Source: Nitrosospira multiformis (GTDB lineage: Bacteria > Pseudomonadota > Gammaproteobacteria > Burkholderiales > Nitrosomonadaceae). From it: DNA of 64,000 nucleotides. The stretch lies in the NCBI RefSeq assembly GCF_900103165.1, contig NZ_FNKY01000001.1:620001-684000 (forward strand), written 5' to 3'. A program made the translations under genes and the position numbers. Below are positions 9,401-19,456 of the stretch, one piece after another (the first letter of the stretch is position 1; each line of letters starts with the position of its first letter). The notes below the pieces were generated by a model. It was not told where the DNA came from, made no database searches, and worked only from the letters and a program-made list of their open reading frames with translations.

Positions 9401-10243
9401 TCAACCAGGCTCCCGGACCGCACCCTCATTTTTTTCCACCAGCAATGTATGCAACCTGCGACTGTCGGCGCGCAGCACGATGAATTTGAAAGTGCCGATG
9501 GTAACCGATTCACCCCGTTTGGGGAGCCGGCCGAATTTGTTCAGTATCAGGCCGCCTATGGTGTCGTAATCCACATCACTTAATTCTGCTCCAAGCCTTT
9601 CGTTAAAATCCGCAATTTCCGTCACCGCTTTGACACGGTAATGACCGCCGGGGTCCGGCACGATATTGTCTTCAACCTCGTCAAAATCGTGCTCATCCTC
9701 AATGTCGCCGACGATTTGCTCCAGTACATCTTCGATGGTTATCAGCCCCGCCACGCCACCGTATTCATCCACTACGATGGCGACATGATTGCGACTACTG
9801 CGAAAATCCTTGAGTAACACATTGAGTCGCTTGGATTCGGGAATAAATACCACCGGCCGCAGCATCTCGCGCACGTTAAATGTTTCCTCTCCGGCGTAAT
9901 AGCGCAGTAAATCTTTCGCCAGAAGGATTCCGATCACATTGTTTTTATCGTTTTCGATGACAGGAAAGCGTGAATGCGCGGTCTCGATAATCGAGGGTAT
10001 GAATTTTTCCGGAGGTTCGCTAATGTCGATCACATTCATTTGCGAACGCGGGATCATGATATCGCGCGCCTGTATTTCGGATACTTGTATTACCCCTTCG
10101 ATCATGCTCAGTGCATCAGAATCGAACAGATTTCGCTCATAGGCGGAATGCAGTAATGCCGTCAGCTGTTCCCGATCCCCTGGTTCACGCAGAACCAGGG
10201 CACTGAAGCGTTCGAGCCAGCCTGGCTTGGGAGGGTCATCCAT
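9401..10243 (-). CDS. corC: CorC/HlyC family protein with paired CBS domains
   Basis: A 280-residue cytosolic protein (E. coli YbeX/CorC type) with no membrane segment. After a short helical N-terminus there are two CBS domains (about residues 55-175, including IQARDIMIPRSQM and the VVDEYGGVAGLITIEDVLEQIVG block) and a C-terminal CorC/HlyC domain of about 80 residues. The family is linked to Mg/Co efflux and, through gene order, to ribosome homeostasis. Gene order miaB-phoH-ybeY-corC matches the E. coli miaB-ybeZYX locus. Confidence 0.92.
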   Translation of the reverse strand: MDDPPKPGWLERFSALVLREPGDREQLTALLHSAYERNLFDSDALSMIEGVIQVSEIQARDIMIPRSQMNVIDISEPPEKFIPSIIETAHSRFPVIENDKNNVIGILLAKDLLRYYAGEETFNVREMLRPVVFIPESKRLNVLLKDFRSSRNHVAIVVDEYGGVAGLITIEDVLEQIVGDIEDEHDFDEVEDNIVPDPGGHYRVKAVTEIADFNERLGAELSDVDYDTIGGLILNKFGRLPKRGESVTIGTFKFIVLRADSRRLHTLLVEKNEGAVREPG

Positions 10244-10329
10244 ATTAGTGTGCCGGTAGGTAAGTAAGAAGTAAACTTGGGGGCCGCATGAATCAAGCAG
10301 TTATTTCGCCCAAAATCAGAGTCTTCAGT

Positions 10330-10824
10330 TTATCCGCTGATATCCTTGTATGGGTCGTCATATCCCAGCCTGATGACAACTTCAGTTTCCAGTTGTTCCA
10401 TTACCATTGCGCTGGCATCATTGTCGTGGTCGTAGCCCTGTAGGTGCAAGACGCCATGCACGGTGAGATGAGCGTAATGTGCCGCCAGGCTTTTATTCTG
10501 CTGACCGGCTTCTTTTGCTATCACCGGAGCACACAGCACGATATCGCCAGACAGGGGCTGAGTATGGTTGTATACGAAAGTCAGCACGTTGGTAGCGTAG
10601 TCTCCGCCGCGAAAATCCTGGTTGAGGCTGTGGCCCTCGGGTTCATCCACAATGCGCAGCACAATCTCGGCATCTTGCATCAGCGCGGCTTTGACCCACT
10701 TGCGGAATTGCGGCCGGGCGGGAACGCTCCTGTCATGGGTTGCGTATTGTGTTGTCAATTTCAGCTTTGCTTCCTTGTGAGTCATTTCTTCGGAAAGCTC
10801 GGAAACGTTACTCCTGTCTTTCAT
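10330..10824 (-). CDS. ybeY: Endoribonuclease YbeY (rRNA maturation factor)
   Basis: Zinc-dependent endoribonuclease for 16S rRNA 3'-end processing and ribosome quality control. The metal site HGVLHLQGYDHD (HxxxHxxxxxH) is intact near residue 130. The frame is open to 10908. The ATG at 10824 overlaps the phoH stop by 17 bases and is my choice; the ATG at 10785 (MTHKEAKLKLTTQYA) is nearer to the usual family start and is a real alternative. Coupled translation with phoH is likely. Confidence 0.92.
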   Translation of the reverse strand: MKDRSNVSELSEEMTHKEAKLKLTTQYATHDRSVPARPQFRKWVKAALMQDAEIVLRIVDEPEGHSLNQDFRGGDYATNVLTFVYNHTQPLSGDIVLCAPVIAKEAGQQNKSLAAHYAHLTVHGVLHLQGYDHDNDASAMVMEQLETEVVIRLGYDDPYKDISG

Positions 10825-11839
10825 ATTTCTCGTAGGCGTTGACAATTCTTTGTACGAGCGGATGACGCACCACATCCTCGGCACCAAAATGGGTAAACGA
10901 GATGCCACGCACTTTTCCGAGAACCTGTTTGGCCTCTACCAGGCCGCTTTTCTGATGCTTGGCCAGATCAATCTGCGTGACATCACCCGTTATTACTGCC
11001 TTGGAGCCGAAACCGATACGAGTCAGAAACATTTTCATCTGTTCCGGCGTCGTGTTCTGCGCTTCATCAAGAATGATGAAAGATTTATTCAACGTGCGCC
11101 CGCGCATGAAAGCCAGTGGCGCGATTTCAATCGCGCTGCGTTCAAACAGTTTGCTGGTTTTATCGAACCCCATCAGATCGTACAGCGCATCGTAGAGCGG
11201 GCGCAAATAAGGATCCACTTTCTGCACCAGGTCGCCCGGCAGAAAACCCAAGCGTTCGCCAGCCTCCACCGCGGGGCGCACCAGGACAATGCGCGCCACC
11301 ATGTCTCGTTCAAGCGCATCAACCGCGCTTGCCACAGCGAGATAAGTTTTTCCGGTACCTGCCGGACCAATGGCAAACGTAATGTCATACTTTTGGATTT
11401 GTTGCAGATATTGCACCTGACGCGGTGTTCGGCCGCGCAAATCACTGCGCCGGGTTATCAGCACCGGCACGGCGGGTTCTTCCGCCAGCGCGCCGGCAGC
11501 GGCATGTTTTGCAGAATGATGAGGATTCATCACCTCGATCAAGCCCAATTGAATTTGCTCAATACCCAGATGATGCTGTGCCTGACTGTAAAAATTTCGC
11601 AGCGCTTCCGCAGCAAGCAAGGTCTGGGCCGATTTGCCGCGCAAACTGAAACGTTCTCCTCGTCGTGCAATGATGACATCAAGCACGGTTTCGATCTGCT
11701 TGAGATTCTCGTCAAGCGCCCCGCACAGGTTGGCGAGGCGCTGATTATCGATCGGAGAAAATGAAATTTCGACAGGCTGGGGTTTCAAAGGCTCGGTGCG
11801 GCAATTGTAAGGGCTTAATTCTCGCAGTGAGCGGCACAC
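10808..11839 (-). CDS. phoH: PhoH-like ATPase (YbeZ)
   Basis: A cytoplasmic P-loop NTPase of the PhoH/YbeZ family that partners YbeY in RNA metabolism. Walker A is GPAGTGKTYLAV near residue 150, Walker B is SFIILDEAQN, and the MFLTRIGFGSKAVITGD block follows, all typical. The N-terminal ~100 residues match the YbeZ KH-like region. The start is uncertain: GTG at 11839 is the longest frame but has a poor ribosome-binding site; TTG at 11788 (KPQPVEISFSP) is another option. It lies between miaB and ybeY. Confidence 0.92.
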   Translation of the reverse strand: MCRSLRELSPYNCRTEPLKPQPVEISFSPIDNQRLANLCGALDENLKQIETVLDVIIARRGERFSLRGKSAQTLLAAEALRNFYSQAQHHLGIEQIQLGLIEVMNPHHSAKHAAAGALAEEPAVPVLITRRSDLRGRTPRQVQYLQQIQKYDITFAIGPAGTGKTYLAVASAVDALERDMVARIVLVRPAVEAGERLGFLPGDLVQKVDPYLRPLYDALYDLMGFDKTSKLFERSAIEIAPLAFMRGRTLNKSFIILDEAQNTTPEQMKMFLTRIGFGSKAVITGDVTQIDLAKHQKSGLVEAKQVLGKVRGISFTHFGAEDVVRHPLVQRIVNAYEKYERQE

Positions 11840-11859
11840 TTTGCAAGGAATGAAAGTCT

Positions 11860-12041
11860 AGCCCGGATATTTCACCGGAAGCCGGCGATCCAAACTGGAT
11901 TTCAACACCATTCACCCAATGCGATTACCTCATGCCGCTTACGATAATTTTTGGGCCGGGTGGTGAAATATCGGGGCTTGCAACCTGTCTGACTTAAAGG
12001 AAATCGGCTGCAAAAACGTCCGACCGGTCCATATTTCACCA
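11860..12041. repeat. Imperfect inverted repeat between miaB and phoH
   Basis: AGCCCGGATATTTCACC at 11860-11876 is matched in reverse complement at 11962-11978 with one mismatch. A third, partial copy (ATATTTCACCAC) is at 12031-12042, in the same orientation as the first. The ~100-base spacing and inverted ends suggest a small mobile-element remnant or an RNA hairpin in the 302-base gap between miaB and phoH. No coding frame is supported in this gap; it should also hold any phoH promoter. Confidence 0.45.
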
Positions 12042-12141
12042 CTTTTTCGGTCAGTGAAGACAACTATTAGTCTTCAAAATCCTTAAAACCTATCCTTGCC
12101 CAGTCACTTTTCCGCTTTGATCCTTCAAGTCCCACAGGCTG

Positions 12142-13485
12142 CTAGCATTGACTATTCACGATTTCACCCCGCAACGAATGGGATAGCGTGGCAGTAATTT
12201 GAATGTTTATGAAATGACCGATTGTTACCGGATCTCCGGGGAAATTCACCATGCGATTGTTGTCGGTGCGCCCACAAAGCTCGTCGGCATTCTTTTTGGA
12301 TACGCCCTCCACCAGAACGCGCTGTGTTGAACCAATCATGCGTTGGCTGATAGCTTGCGCCTGCTGTTCGATCTTCTCCTGCAAGCGTTGCAAGCGCTCC
12401 AGTTTGATTTCGTAGGGAGTATCGTCAAGCAGTCCCGCGGCCGGCGTGCCGGGGCGCGGGCTATAAACGAAGCTGAAGGAGTCATCAAAGTTTACGCTTT
12501 CAACCAGCTTCATGGTTGCTTCAAAATCGGCTTCAGTTTCACCGGGAAAGCCGATAATAAAATCGGATGTAAGAGAAATGTCAGGACGGGCGGCCCGGAG
12601 CCTGCGGATGATGGATTTGTATTCCAGCGTCGTATAGCCACGTTTCATTGCCACCAGTATCCGATCCGAGCCCGACTGAACCGGCAGATGCAAATGACTC
12701 ACCAGTTTCGGCAACTTGATATAGGCGTCAATCAGCCGTGAAGTGACTTCTCTGGGATGAGACGTCGTGTAACGAATGCGTTCGATACCGGGAATTTCGC
12801 TGATATATTCCAGCAACAGTGCCAAGTCCGCAATTTCATCTTCTTCCGCGTGCTCTATTGCGCCTCGATATGCGTTCACGTTCTGCCCCAGCAGCGTCAC
12901 CTCTTTGATTCCCTGATTTGCCAGTCTTGCAACTTCCACCAGCACATCGCCCAGAGGGCGTGAGATTTCCTCACCCCGCGTATAAGGCACCACGCAAAAG
13001 CTGCAATACTTGCTGCATCCTTCCATAATGGAAACGAAGGCGGTCGCACCTTCGGATCGTGCAGGCGGCAGATGGTCGAATTTTTCGATCTCGGGAAAGG
13101 AGATATCCACCTGTGGACGGCCGGTAACCTGGCGTGCTGAAATCAATTGTGGCAACCGGTGCAGGGTTTGCGGGCCAAATACCAGATCTACGTATGGCGC
13201 GCGCTTCACAATTTCGGTGCCTTCCTGGCTGGCGACGCATCCCCCCACGCCGATGAGTAAATTGGGGTTGGATTTTTTCAAATGCCGGACGCGTCCCAGA
13301 TCATGAAATACTTTTTCCTGGGCTTTCTCTCTTACTGAACAGGTATTGAACAGGATTATGTCGGCATCGGCGGGATTATCGGTTTTCTCCATGCCTTGCG
13401 CAGCATGCAGCACATCCGCCATTTTATCCGAGTCATATTCGTTCATCTGGCAACCAAAGGTTTTAATGTAAAGTTTTTTTACCAT
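12142..13485 (-). CDS. miaB: tRNA-2-methylthio-N6-dimethylallyladenosine synthase
   Basis: Radical SAM methylthiotransferase that modifies A37 of tRNAs reading UNN codons. The N-terminal MTTase domain begins [16 protein letters not shown] with three conserved Cys (near residues 12, 49 and 83), the radical SAM motif [15 protein letters not shown] is near residue 156, and the C-terminal TRAM domain follows from about residue 375. Its 447 residues are standard. It heads the miaB-phoH-ybeY-corC block. Confidence 0.97.
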   Translation of the reverse strand: MVKKLYIKTFGCQMNEYDSDKMADVLHAAQGMEKTDNPADADIILFNTCSVREKAQEKVFHDLGRVRHLKKSNPNLLIGVGGCVASQEGTEIVKRAPYVDLVFGPQTLHRLPQLISARQVTGRPQVDISFPEIEKFDHLPPARSEGATAFVSIMEGCSKYCSFCVVPYTRGEEISRPLGDVLVEVARLANQGIKEVTLLGQNVNAYRGAIEHAEEDEIADLALLLEYISEIPGIERIRYTTSHPREVTSRLIDAYIKLPKLVSHLHLPVQSGSDRILVAMKRGYTTLEYKSIIRRLRAARPDISLTSDFIIGFPGETEADFEATMKLVESVNFDDSFSFVYSPRPGTPAAGLLDDTPYEIKLERLQRLQEKIEQQAQAISQRMIGSTQRVLVEGVSKKNADELCGRTDNNRMVNFPGDPVTIGHFINIQITATLSHSLRGEIVNSQC

Positions 13486-13585
13486 GACTGTACTGAAAGT
13501 CTCGTCAATTTATTAAATGCCGCTGCTGGTGGGCGTGGCATCGTGGCTTCAACCGCGATAAAAACGTGGAGTATCATAGAATGGG

Positions 13586-16399
13586 TTAACCGCTGTTTCT
13601 CAACCCGGCAGCCACCCCGTTAATGGTGAGTTGTATGGCGCGCTTCACTGTATCAGCGGCATCCCCCGAGCGATAACGGCGTAATAGCTCTACCTGCAGA
13701 TGATTCAGTGGATCAATATAGGGGGTGCGGTTACGAATACTGCGAGCCAGAGTAGGATTGTCCTGTAGCAATTCTGTGCGGCCCGTTACCGCGAATAACC
13801 ATTTTACGCTGCGGTCCCACTCCGCCTGGATGCGGCCGAAAATTTCTTCACGTAGTTCAATATCGCTAACCAGTTCAGCGTAGCGTGAGGCAATACCCAT
13901 ATCTGTTTTTGCCAGCACCATGTCCATGTTGGAAAGCAGCGTTTGCATGAAAGGCCAGGTGCGGTGCATTTCCTGTAGAAATTCCAGTCCTTTTCCGCCC
14001 TGGTCTTCGCGCTGGAGAAACGCTTCCACGGCTGTGCCAAAGCCGTACCAGCCGGGAATCATTGCCCGATTGACGCTCCAGCTGAAAACCCAGGGAATGG
14101 CGCGTAGATCTTCTATCAGATCGGATTGCTTGCGTGATGGCGGGCGGCTGCCAATATTAAGCCCAGCGATTTCCCTTATCGGCGTGGACTCCTGAAAATA
14201 GCGTTTAAAGCCCGGTGTTTCATAGACCAGATTGCGATAAGCGGCGAACGCATCGCGCGCAAGCACCTCCATGATCAGGTAATATTCAGCGGCACGTTCG
14301 CCCAGGGGATCGTGGCTTAACAACGTGGCCTCGACCGTGGCGGCGACCAGCGTTTCGAGATTGCGCCGCCCGATTTCCGGGTCGGCGTATTTACTGCCGA
14401 TAACTTCACCCTGCTCGGTGATGCGTATCTGACCATTGACGCTCCCCGGAGGCTGGGCCAGTATCGCTTGATAGCTCGGACCCCCGCCACGTCCGACCGT
14501 GCCGCCACGTCCATGAAAAAGGCGCAATTCAATCTTATGCCTGGCGAATACCTTGGTCAGCTCGGTTTCGGCTTTGTAGAGTTCCCAGTTGGCAGTAAGG
14601 AAGCCGCCATCCTTGTTGCTATCGGAATAGCCCAGCATAACCTCCTGAACATTGCCACGCGAATCCAGGAGCTTGCGATAGTAGGGCAGTGAGAACAAGT
14701 CGTCCATAACACGACTGCAATCGCGCAGGTCCGCGATGGTCTCGAACAAGGGAATGATATTGACATGAAGATGGGGTGTTTCCCCGGCTTGCAGCAGTCC
14801 TACCTCCTTCAACAGCAATGCGACCTCGAGTATGTCGGAGATACCGTCGGTTTTGGAAATAATGTAATTGGGCAGCGCGGCGCGGCCGAAGCGGCGTTGA
14901 ATTTCCGCGGCTGCTTGCAGTATGCATAGTTCGCTCTGGATAAGCTCCGAATAATCCAGATAAGGCGAACGCAAGGGGCGAGGGCTACTGATTTCGCTCA
15001 GCAGCCACTGTATACGTTCCGCCTCGGTCAGCCCGGAATAGCCTTTTTGATGTGCGCCGTACTCGAACAATTCCGCCACCACTTGTTCATGCACATTGCT
15101 GTGCTGGCGCATGTCAAGCGGGGCGAGATGAAAACCGAAGACCTCCGCGGCGCGGCGCAGATGACGTAAATCCCCGCGTGCCAATAAGTCCGACTTGTGC
15201 CGCTTGAGCGAGTGAATAACGATATCAAGATCATGAACAAACTCCATGCTTTCCGCATAAGGTGCGGCGGGCCCCACGGGGCGCCTTTGCCTGATGACGT
15301 GGCCAAGCTCCTGACTGGTAGCGGCAAGACGCGCATAAATACCAATTAGTGCCCGCCGATAGGGCTCGTCGACGCGGCTGGGAGCACGGTCCGGAGATGT
15401 CTCGGATAATGCCGCCAGCTCGTCATCCACGCCTACCAGGCGCTCTGTGAGGCTTAGTCGGCGGCCGATCTGGTGCACTTCACCCATGTAATAATCCAAT
15501 GCCAGCGCCGATTGACGTTCAGCCGCGTGCAGCATTACCTCATGGGTAACGAAGGGATTGCCGTCGCGGTCGCTACCTATCCAGCTGCCGATGCGTAAAA
15601 ACGGCGGGATATGCGGTACACCCGCGCCCATCCGGCGTTCAAGCAAATCCTCAATCTCCGCGTAAAGACGCGGTACCTCGGTAAGAAAGGTGTATCGGTA
15701 ATAGGCCAGACCGTTCTTGATTTCGTCATATACTGAAAGGCGTTCCGGACGCAGCATGCGAGTTTGCCATAATATCTGAATGGCACAGCGCAACCCTTCT
15801 TCGTTGCTGCGAAATTCGTCGGGCGTAAGTTGTATGCGATCACGTTCATTCAACAGGTGCGCAATGGTCAACTGACAATCAAGTATGCTTCTGCGTTGTA
15901 CTTCGGTGGGATGGGCGGTCAAAACCGGCGAAACCACCGCTTTGGCAAAGAATCTGGTTAATGCGGCACCATCGGTTCCGCTGGAGAAGACTCGATCAAG
16001 CGCCAGTGCCACACTGCCCGCCTGAGGCGGCGATCCTGCTCGCAGATGGGTACGGCGGCGGCGATTGTGATGCATGTCCTCGGCAATGTTGGAAAGTTGA
16101 GAGAAATGGCTGAATGCGCGCACGACCGCCACAGTAGCCTTGTTGCTCAACTGATTGAGTATCGTGTCCAGTTCCTGTCGCGCCTTGGGATCCTGTTCGC
16201 GGCGGAAGCGAATCGCGGTTTGGCGGATATTTTCGACCAGATCGAAAGTAGGCTCCCCTTCCTGCTCACGCAATGTGTCGCCCAGCATACGTCCCAGCAG
16301 GCGGATGTCCTCGCGCAAGGGATCATCCTTTACCGGTCTGTCTTTTTCATCGGTAGGATTTTTATCGACACCCCTATTCTGGGTAGCAGGAGATCTCAT
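13586..16399 (-). CDS. ppc: Phosphoenolpyruvate carboxylase
   Basis: Carboxylates PEP with bicarbonate to oxaloacetate, an anaplerotic step of special value in an autotroph that fixes CO2 through the Calvin cycle. The 937-residue length is normal. Motifs: VLTAHPTEVQRRS near residue 173 with the catalytic His, VMLGYSDSNKDGG near residue 590, and FHGRGGTVGRGGGPS near residue 632. The C-terminus ends LTINGVAAGLRNSG, the expected terminal Gly tail. It diverges from hemC across a 122-base gap that should contain both promoters. Confidence 0.97.
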   Translation of the reverse strand: MRSPATQNRGVDKNPTDEKDRPVKDDPLREDIRLLGRMLGDTLREQEGEPTFDLVENIRQTAIRFRREQDPKARQELDTILNQLSNKATVAVVRAFSHFSQLSNIAEDMHHNRRRRTHLRAGSPPQAGSVALALDRVFSSGTDGAALTRFFAKAVVSPVLTAHPTEVQRRSILDCQLTIAHLLNERDRIQLTPDEFRSNEEGLRCAIQILWQTRMLRPERLSVYDEIKNGLAYYRYTFLTEVPRLYAEIEDLLERRMGAGVPHIPPFLRIGSWIGSDRDGNPFVTHEVMLHAAERQSALALDYYMGEVHQIGRRLSLTERLVGVDDELAALSETSPDRAPSRVDEPYRRALIGIYARLAATSQELGHVIRQRRPVGPAAPYAESMEFVHDLDIVIHSLKRHKSDLLARGDLRHLRRAAEVFGFHLAPLDMRQHSNVHEQVVAELFEYGAHQKGYSGLTEAERIQWLLSEISSPRPLRSPYLDYSELIQSELCILQAAAEIQRRFGRAALPNYIISKTDGISDILEVALLLKEVGLLQAGETPHLHVNIIPLFETIADLRDCSRVMDDLFSLPYYRKLLDSRGNVQEVMLGYSDSNKDGGFLTANWELYKAETELTKVFARHKIELRLFHGRGGTVGRGGGPSYQAILAQPPGSVNGQIRITEQGEVIGSKYADPEIGRRNLETLVAATVEATLLSHDPLGERAAEYYLIMEVLARDAFAAYRNLVYETPGFKRYFQESTPIREIAGLNIGSRPPSRKQSDLIEDLRAIPWVFSWSVNRAMIPGWYGFGTAVEAFLQREDQGGKGLEFLQEMHRTWPFMQTLLSNMDMVLAKTDMGIASRYAELVSDIELREEIFGRIQAEWDRSVKWLFAVTGRTELLQDNPTLARSIRNRTPYIDPLNHLQVELLRRYRSGDAADTVKRAIQLTINGVAAGLRNSG

Positions 16400-16521
16400 A
16401 ACTCAATTTCTCCCTGCGACACACGGGCGAACGGATGCCCTAAGCACTTCAATCCAGGCCGCGGCCGGCATGCTAAAATAAACATTGGAAATGATCCCGT
16501 AATTTACTTACTGTAATAATA

Positions 16522-17487
16522 ATGTCCAATTCATCCAACCCCGCAAAAATCGTTATCGCTACACGGGAAAGTGTTCTTGCCTTGTGGCAGGCAAATTTCA
16601 TCCGGGAGCGGTTGTCGAAATTATACCCACAAACCGAGTTCAACATATTCGGGATGACTACTCGTGGCGACCAGATACTTGATATATCCCTCTCCAAGAT
16701 CGGCGGCAAAGGATTGTTCATTAAGGAACTGGAACAGGCGCTGGAGAATAACAGTGCAGATATTGCCGTACATTCGATGAAAGACGTACCGATGAATATG
16801 CCGGAAGGATTTGTGCTGGCCGCCATCGCCGAACGCGAAGATCCGCGTGATGCCTTTATTTCCAGTCAGTACGCCAGTCTCTCCGAGCTTCCTCCTGGCG
16901 GCGTGGTGGGGACTTCCAGCCTGCGGCGCGAAAGCCAGTTGCGCGCACACTTTCCGCATTTGCAGGTGCAGCCCCTGCGTGGCAACGTGCAGACCCGCTT
17001 GCGCAAGTTGGATGAAGGACAGTTTGCGGCGATTATTCTGGCCGCGGCAGGACTAAAACGACTGGGACTGGCCGATCGCATTACCGCACTATTGAGCCCT
17101 GAACTAAGTTTGCCGGCCGTGGGCCAGGGAGCGTTAGGAATTGAATGCCGGGCTGATCGAGCGGACTTGATCAAGCTTGTGCAGCCATTACATCATCCTG
17201 AAACCGCTCAGTGTGTGGAGGCTGAACGCGCCATGAGCCGGGCGCTGGGTGGGAGTTGTCAGGTACCGCTGGGTGGTTTTGCGGAAATCACTGCTGGAGT
17301 ATTGCGGCTGCGCGGGTTTGTCGCGAGCCCCGATGGAACCCGCATGATAAGTAATGAATTAAGCGGTGAGCCTGACGCGGGCACGGGCATGGGCGCACAA
17401 CTGGCGCGAAATCTGAAGGAGCAAGGAGCGGCAGAAATTCTCGCGGCGCTGGAATCGACCATGGTTGCACCCGTGAGCCACCCGTGA
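16522..17487 (+). CDS. hemC: Porphobilinogen deaminase (hydroxymethylbilane synthase)
   Basis: Polymerises four porphobilinogens to hydroxymethylbilane in haem synthesis. [13 protein letters not shown] at the N-terminus, HSMKDVP near residue 80, [11 protein letters not shown] near residue 130 and the dipyrromethane cofactor Cys in [12 protein letters not shown] near residue 240 are all present in 321 residues. The stop overlaps the GTG start of hemD (GTGA). High demand for haem c, suggested by the many cytochromes in this window, fits the intact hem operon. Confidence 0.97.
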   Translation: MSNSSNPAKIVIATRESVLALWQANFIRERLSKLYPQTEFNIFGMTTRGDQILDISLSKIGGKGLFIKELEQALENNSADIAVHSMKDVPMNMPEGFVLAAIAEREDPRDAFISSQYASLSELPPGGVVGTSSLRRESQLRAHFPHLQVQPLRGNVQTRLRKLDEGQFAAIILAAAGLKRLGLADRITALLSPELSLPAVGQGALGIECRADRADLIKLVQPLHHPETAQCVEAERAMSRALGGSCQVPLGGFAEITAGVLRLRGFVASPDGTRMISNELSGEPDAGTGMGAQLARNLKEQGAAEILAALESTMVAPVSHP

Positions 17488-18287
17488 GCAAGCCGCTGAC
17501 CGGGATCAGTATCCTGGTCACGCGTCCGGCGCACCAGGCGGATGGTCTTGCCGCCAGGATTCGTTCTGCAGGGGGTAACCCGGTCTTATTTCCGTTACTT
17601 GAAATCCTCGACATAGGGGACCAGCGTCCGTTACTGAATCTGATTGCGCGCCTCGACGAATTTGATCTGGCGATTTTTATCAGTCCCAACGCGGTCAACA
17701 AAGCGATGAGCCTGATCCGGGCAAAACGGTCATTGCCGCCAGCCCTGAAAGTCGCGGCGGTTGGCCAGGGAACCACCAGGGCGCTAGGAAATTTTGGCGT
17801 CACTGAGGTGATCGCGCCAGCCTTACGTTTTGATAGCGAAGCGTTACTCGAAATGACCGAATTGCAACATGCTCAAGGCAAACGCGTCGTCATCTTTCGC
17901 GGAGACAGCGGCCGTGAGCTGCTGGGGAATAGCCTGCTGAAACGGGGTGCCATGCTGGAATATGCGGAATGTTATCGTCGTGTCAAGCCTGGTACCGATA
18001 CTGCCCCGCTACTGCGAGCCGGGGCAAGAGGCGAGATAAATGCAATTACTATAACCAGTAGTGAAGGGCTGCGTAATTTATTCGATATGGTTGGCGAGCA
18101 GGGTCTAATATGGCTCAGGAAAACACCGTTGTTCGTGTCCCATGAGCGCATAGCACAAACTGCAAGAAAACTCGGACTGGATCAAGTAATTCTTACCGCT
18201 GCCGGAGATGAAGGGCTGCTGCAAGGTTTGTTAAATTACTTCCAGCCAGAAGCCAGCGTCGGCGATTGTCCTTCAAGAAAACCATGA
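17484..18287 (+). CDS. hemD: Uroporphyrinogen-III synthase
   Basis: Cyclises hydroxymethylbilane to uroporphyrinogen III. The sequence is weakly conserved as usual for HemD, but [17 protein letters not shown] at the start, [23 protein letters not shown] and [12 protein letters not shown] are recognisable family blocks. Length 267 residues. GTG start at 17484 overlaps the hemC stop; its own stop overlaps the hemX ATG, so hemC-hemD-hemX are translationally coupled. Confidence 0.92.
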   Translation: MSKPLTGISILVTRPAHQADGLAARIRSAGGNPVLFPLLEILDIGDQRPLLNLIARLDEFDLAIFISPNAVNKAMSLIRAKRSLPPALKVAAVGQGTTRALGNFGVTEVIAPALRFDSEALLEMTELQHAQGKRVVIFRGDSGRELLGNSLLKRGAMLEYAECYRRVKPGTDTAPLLRAGARGEINAITITSSEGLRNLFDMVGEQGLIWLRKTPLFVSHERIAQTARKLGLDQVILTAAGDEGLLQGLLNYFQPEASVGDCPSRKP

Positions 18288-19345
18288 GTGCGGAAACTCA
18301 ACAGGCCGAGACCGATAAACCGCGGGGATTGCGCGAGGGAATGCCTAAGATATTGCCAAAGCGCATCAATCCTGTTTTGATTTTTATCCTGATTTTTACC
18401 CTCATTGTAGCGTGGCAGTGGTACGACACCCGTGATCAGATTGCGGGTTTGCAACTTGAGTTGGCAAAACGTCTGGCTGAGGCGAATACTTCGGGTAAAG
18501 AGTCGCGCAATCTTGCAACCGAAGCGACCGAGGCAGGGCGCCGTGCGGAAACAAAACTCAGTCTGCTCGAAGCCAAGTTGGCCGAATCGCAGAGTCAGCA
18601 ACTCGCCCTGGAGGCGCTTTACCAGGAGCTGACACGTAATCGTGACGAGGTGACGTTGGAGGAAGTGGAGCAATTGCTGCTTATCGCCAGTCAACAGCTG
18701 CAGCTGGCAAGTAATGTCAAGGCCGCCCTGATCGCGATGCAAGAGGCCGATGCCCGCCTGCAACGTCTTGACCGCCCGCAGTTATCCTCCTTGCGTAAAA
18801 TCCTGGCAAAAGACATGGATCTCCTGAAAGCAGCGCCATATGTCGATACCGTAGGAATCAGCCTGCGTCTGGATAATCTCGCTGCCGCATCCGAAACATT
18901 GCCATTGGCGATGGAGCTTCGTCCGCCGGAAACCGGCTCCTCCCTGGCTCAGGTTCCGGCAGTGGAAAATGCATGGCTCAAGTTTCTGCATGAAGCATGG
19001 GAGGACATAAAGCGGTTAGTGCGTATCCAGCGCATGGATAAGCCGGACGTTGCGCTGTTATCTCCCTCCCAGGCTTATTTTTTGCGTGAGAATTTAAAGT
19101 TGCGCTTATTGTCTGCCCGGCATGCGCTACTTGCCCGCGATGGGACCAGCTTCAAGGTTGATATCAACACCTCCCTTGACTGGATCAACCGGTATTACGA
19201 CAGCAAATCGGAAGCGGTCGTCAATATGCTGGAAGTATTGCATCAATTGCAAGACAGTCAAATCGGCATTGAATTGCCTCGTATTTCTGCGAGTCTCGAT
19301 GCGGTGCGTAATTATCGTCTTGCGCACGAACGGGGAAATAGATGA
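18284..19345 (+). CDS. hemX: HemX family membrane protein
   Basis: A 353-residue inner-membrane protein of the HemX family, found after hemD in many proteobacteria. Despite its old annotation as uroporphyrinogen-III methyltransferase it has no methyltransferase domain. After a short cytoplasmic N-terminus there is one membrane helix (about residues 29-46), a coiled-coil stretch rich in Glu and Ala, and a periplasmic domain. The ATG at 18284 overlaps the hemD stop. Function in tetrapyrrole supply is inferred from gene order. The gap to hemY (19346-19456) holds a dispersed repeat copy. Confidence 0.9.
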   Translation: MSAETQQAETDKPRGLREGMPKILPKRINPVLIFILIFTLIVAWQWYDTRDQIAGLQLELAKRLAEANTSGKESRNLATEATEAGRRAETKLSLLEAKLAESQSQQLALEALYQELTRNRDEVTLEEVEQLLLIASQQLQLASNVKAALIAMQEADARLQRLDRPQLSSLRKILAKDMDLLKAAPYVDTVGISLRLDNLAAASETLPLAMELRPPETGSSLAQVPAVENAWLKFLHEAWEDIKRLVRIQRMDKPDVALLSPSQAYFLRENLKLRLLSARHALLARDGTSFKVDINTSLDWINRYYDSKSEAVVNMLEVLHQLQDSQIGIELPRISASLDAVRNYRLAHERGNR

Positions 19346-19387
19346 TCCTGAACCCGGCGCTCGATCGCTTTTTTATCAGATTAACAT

Positions 19388-19456
19388 TATGACCCACAAA
19401 GATTTTACACGTTACTTGACCTTCACTGACGTGATGAGTTCGCTGCCGGATTTAGG
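19388..19456 (+). repeat. Dispersed 5'-leader repeat, copy before hemY
   Basis: The core starts TATGACCCACAAAGATTTTA and ends GAGTTCGCTGCCGGATTTAGG, directly against the hemY ATG. It aligns with the copies at 25218 and 28942 along nearly its whole length. Bases at 19351-19371 (CTGAACCCGGCG and following) look like the degenerate inverted partner of the end, as in the copy at 28904. Confidence 0.65.
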
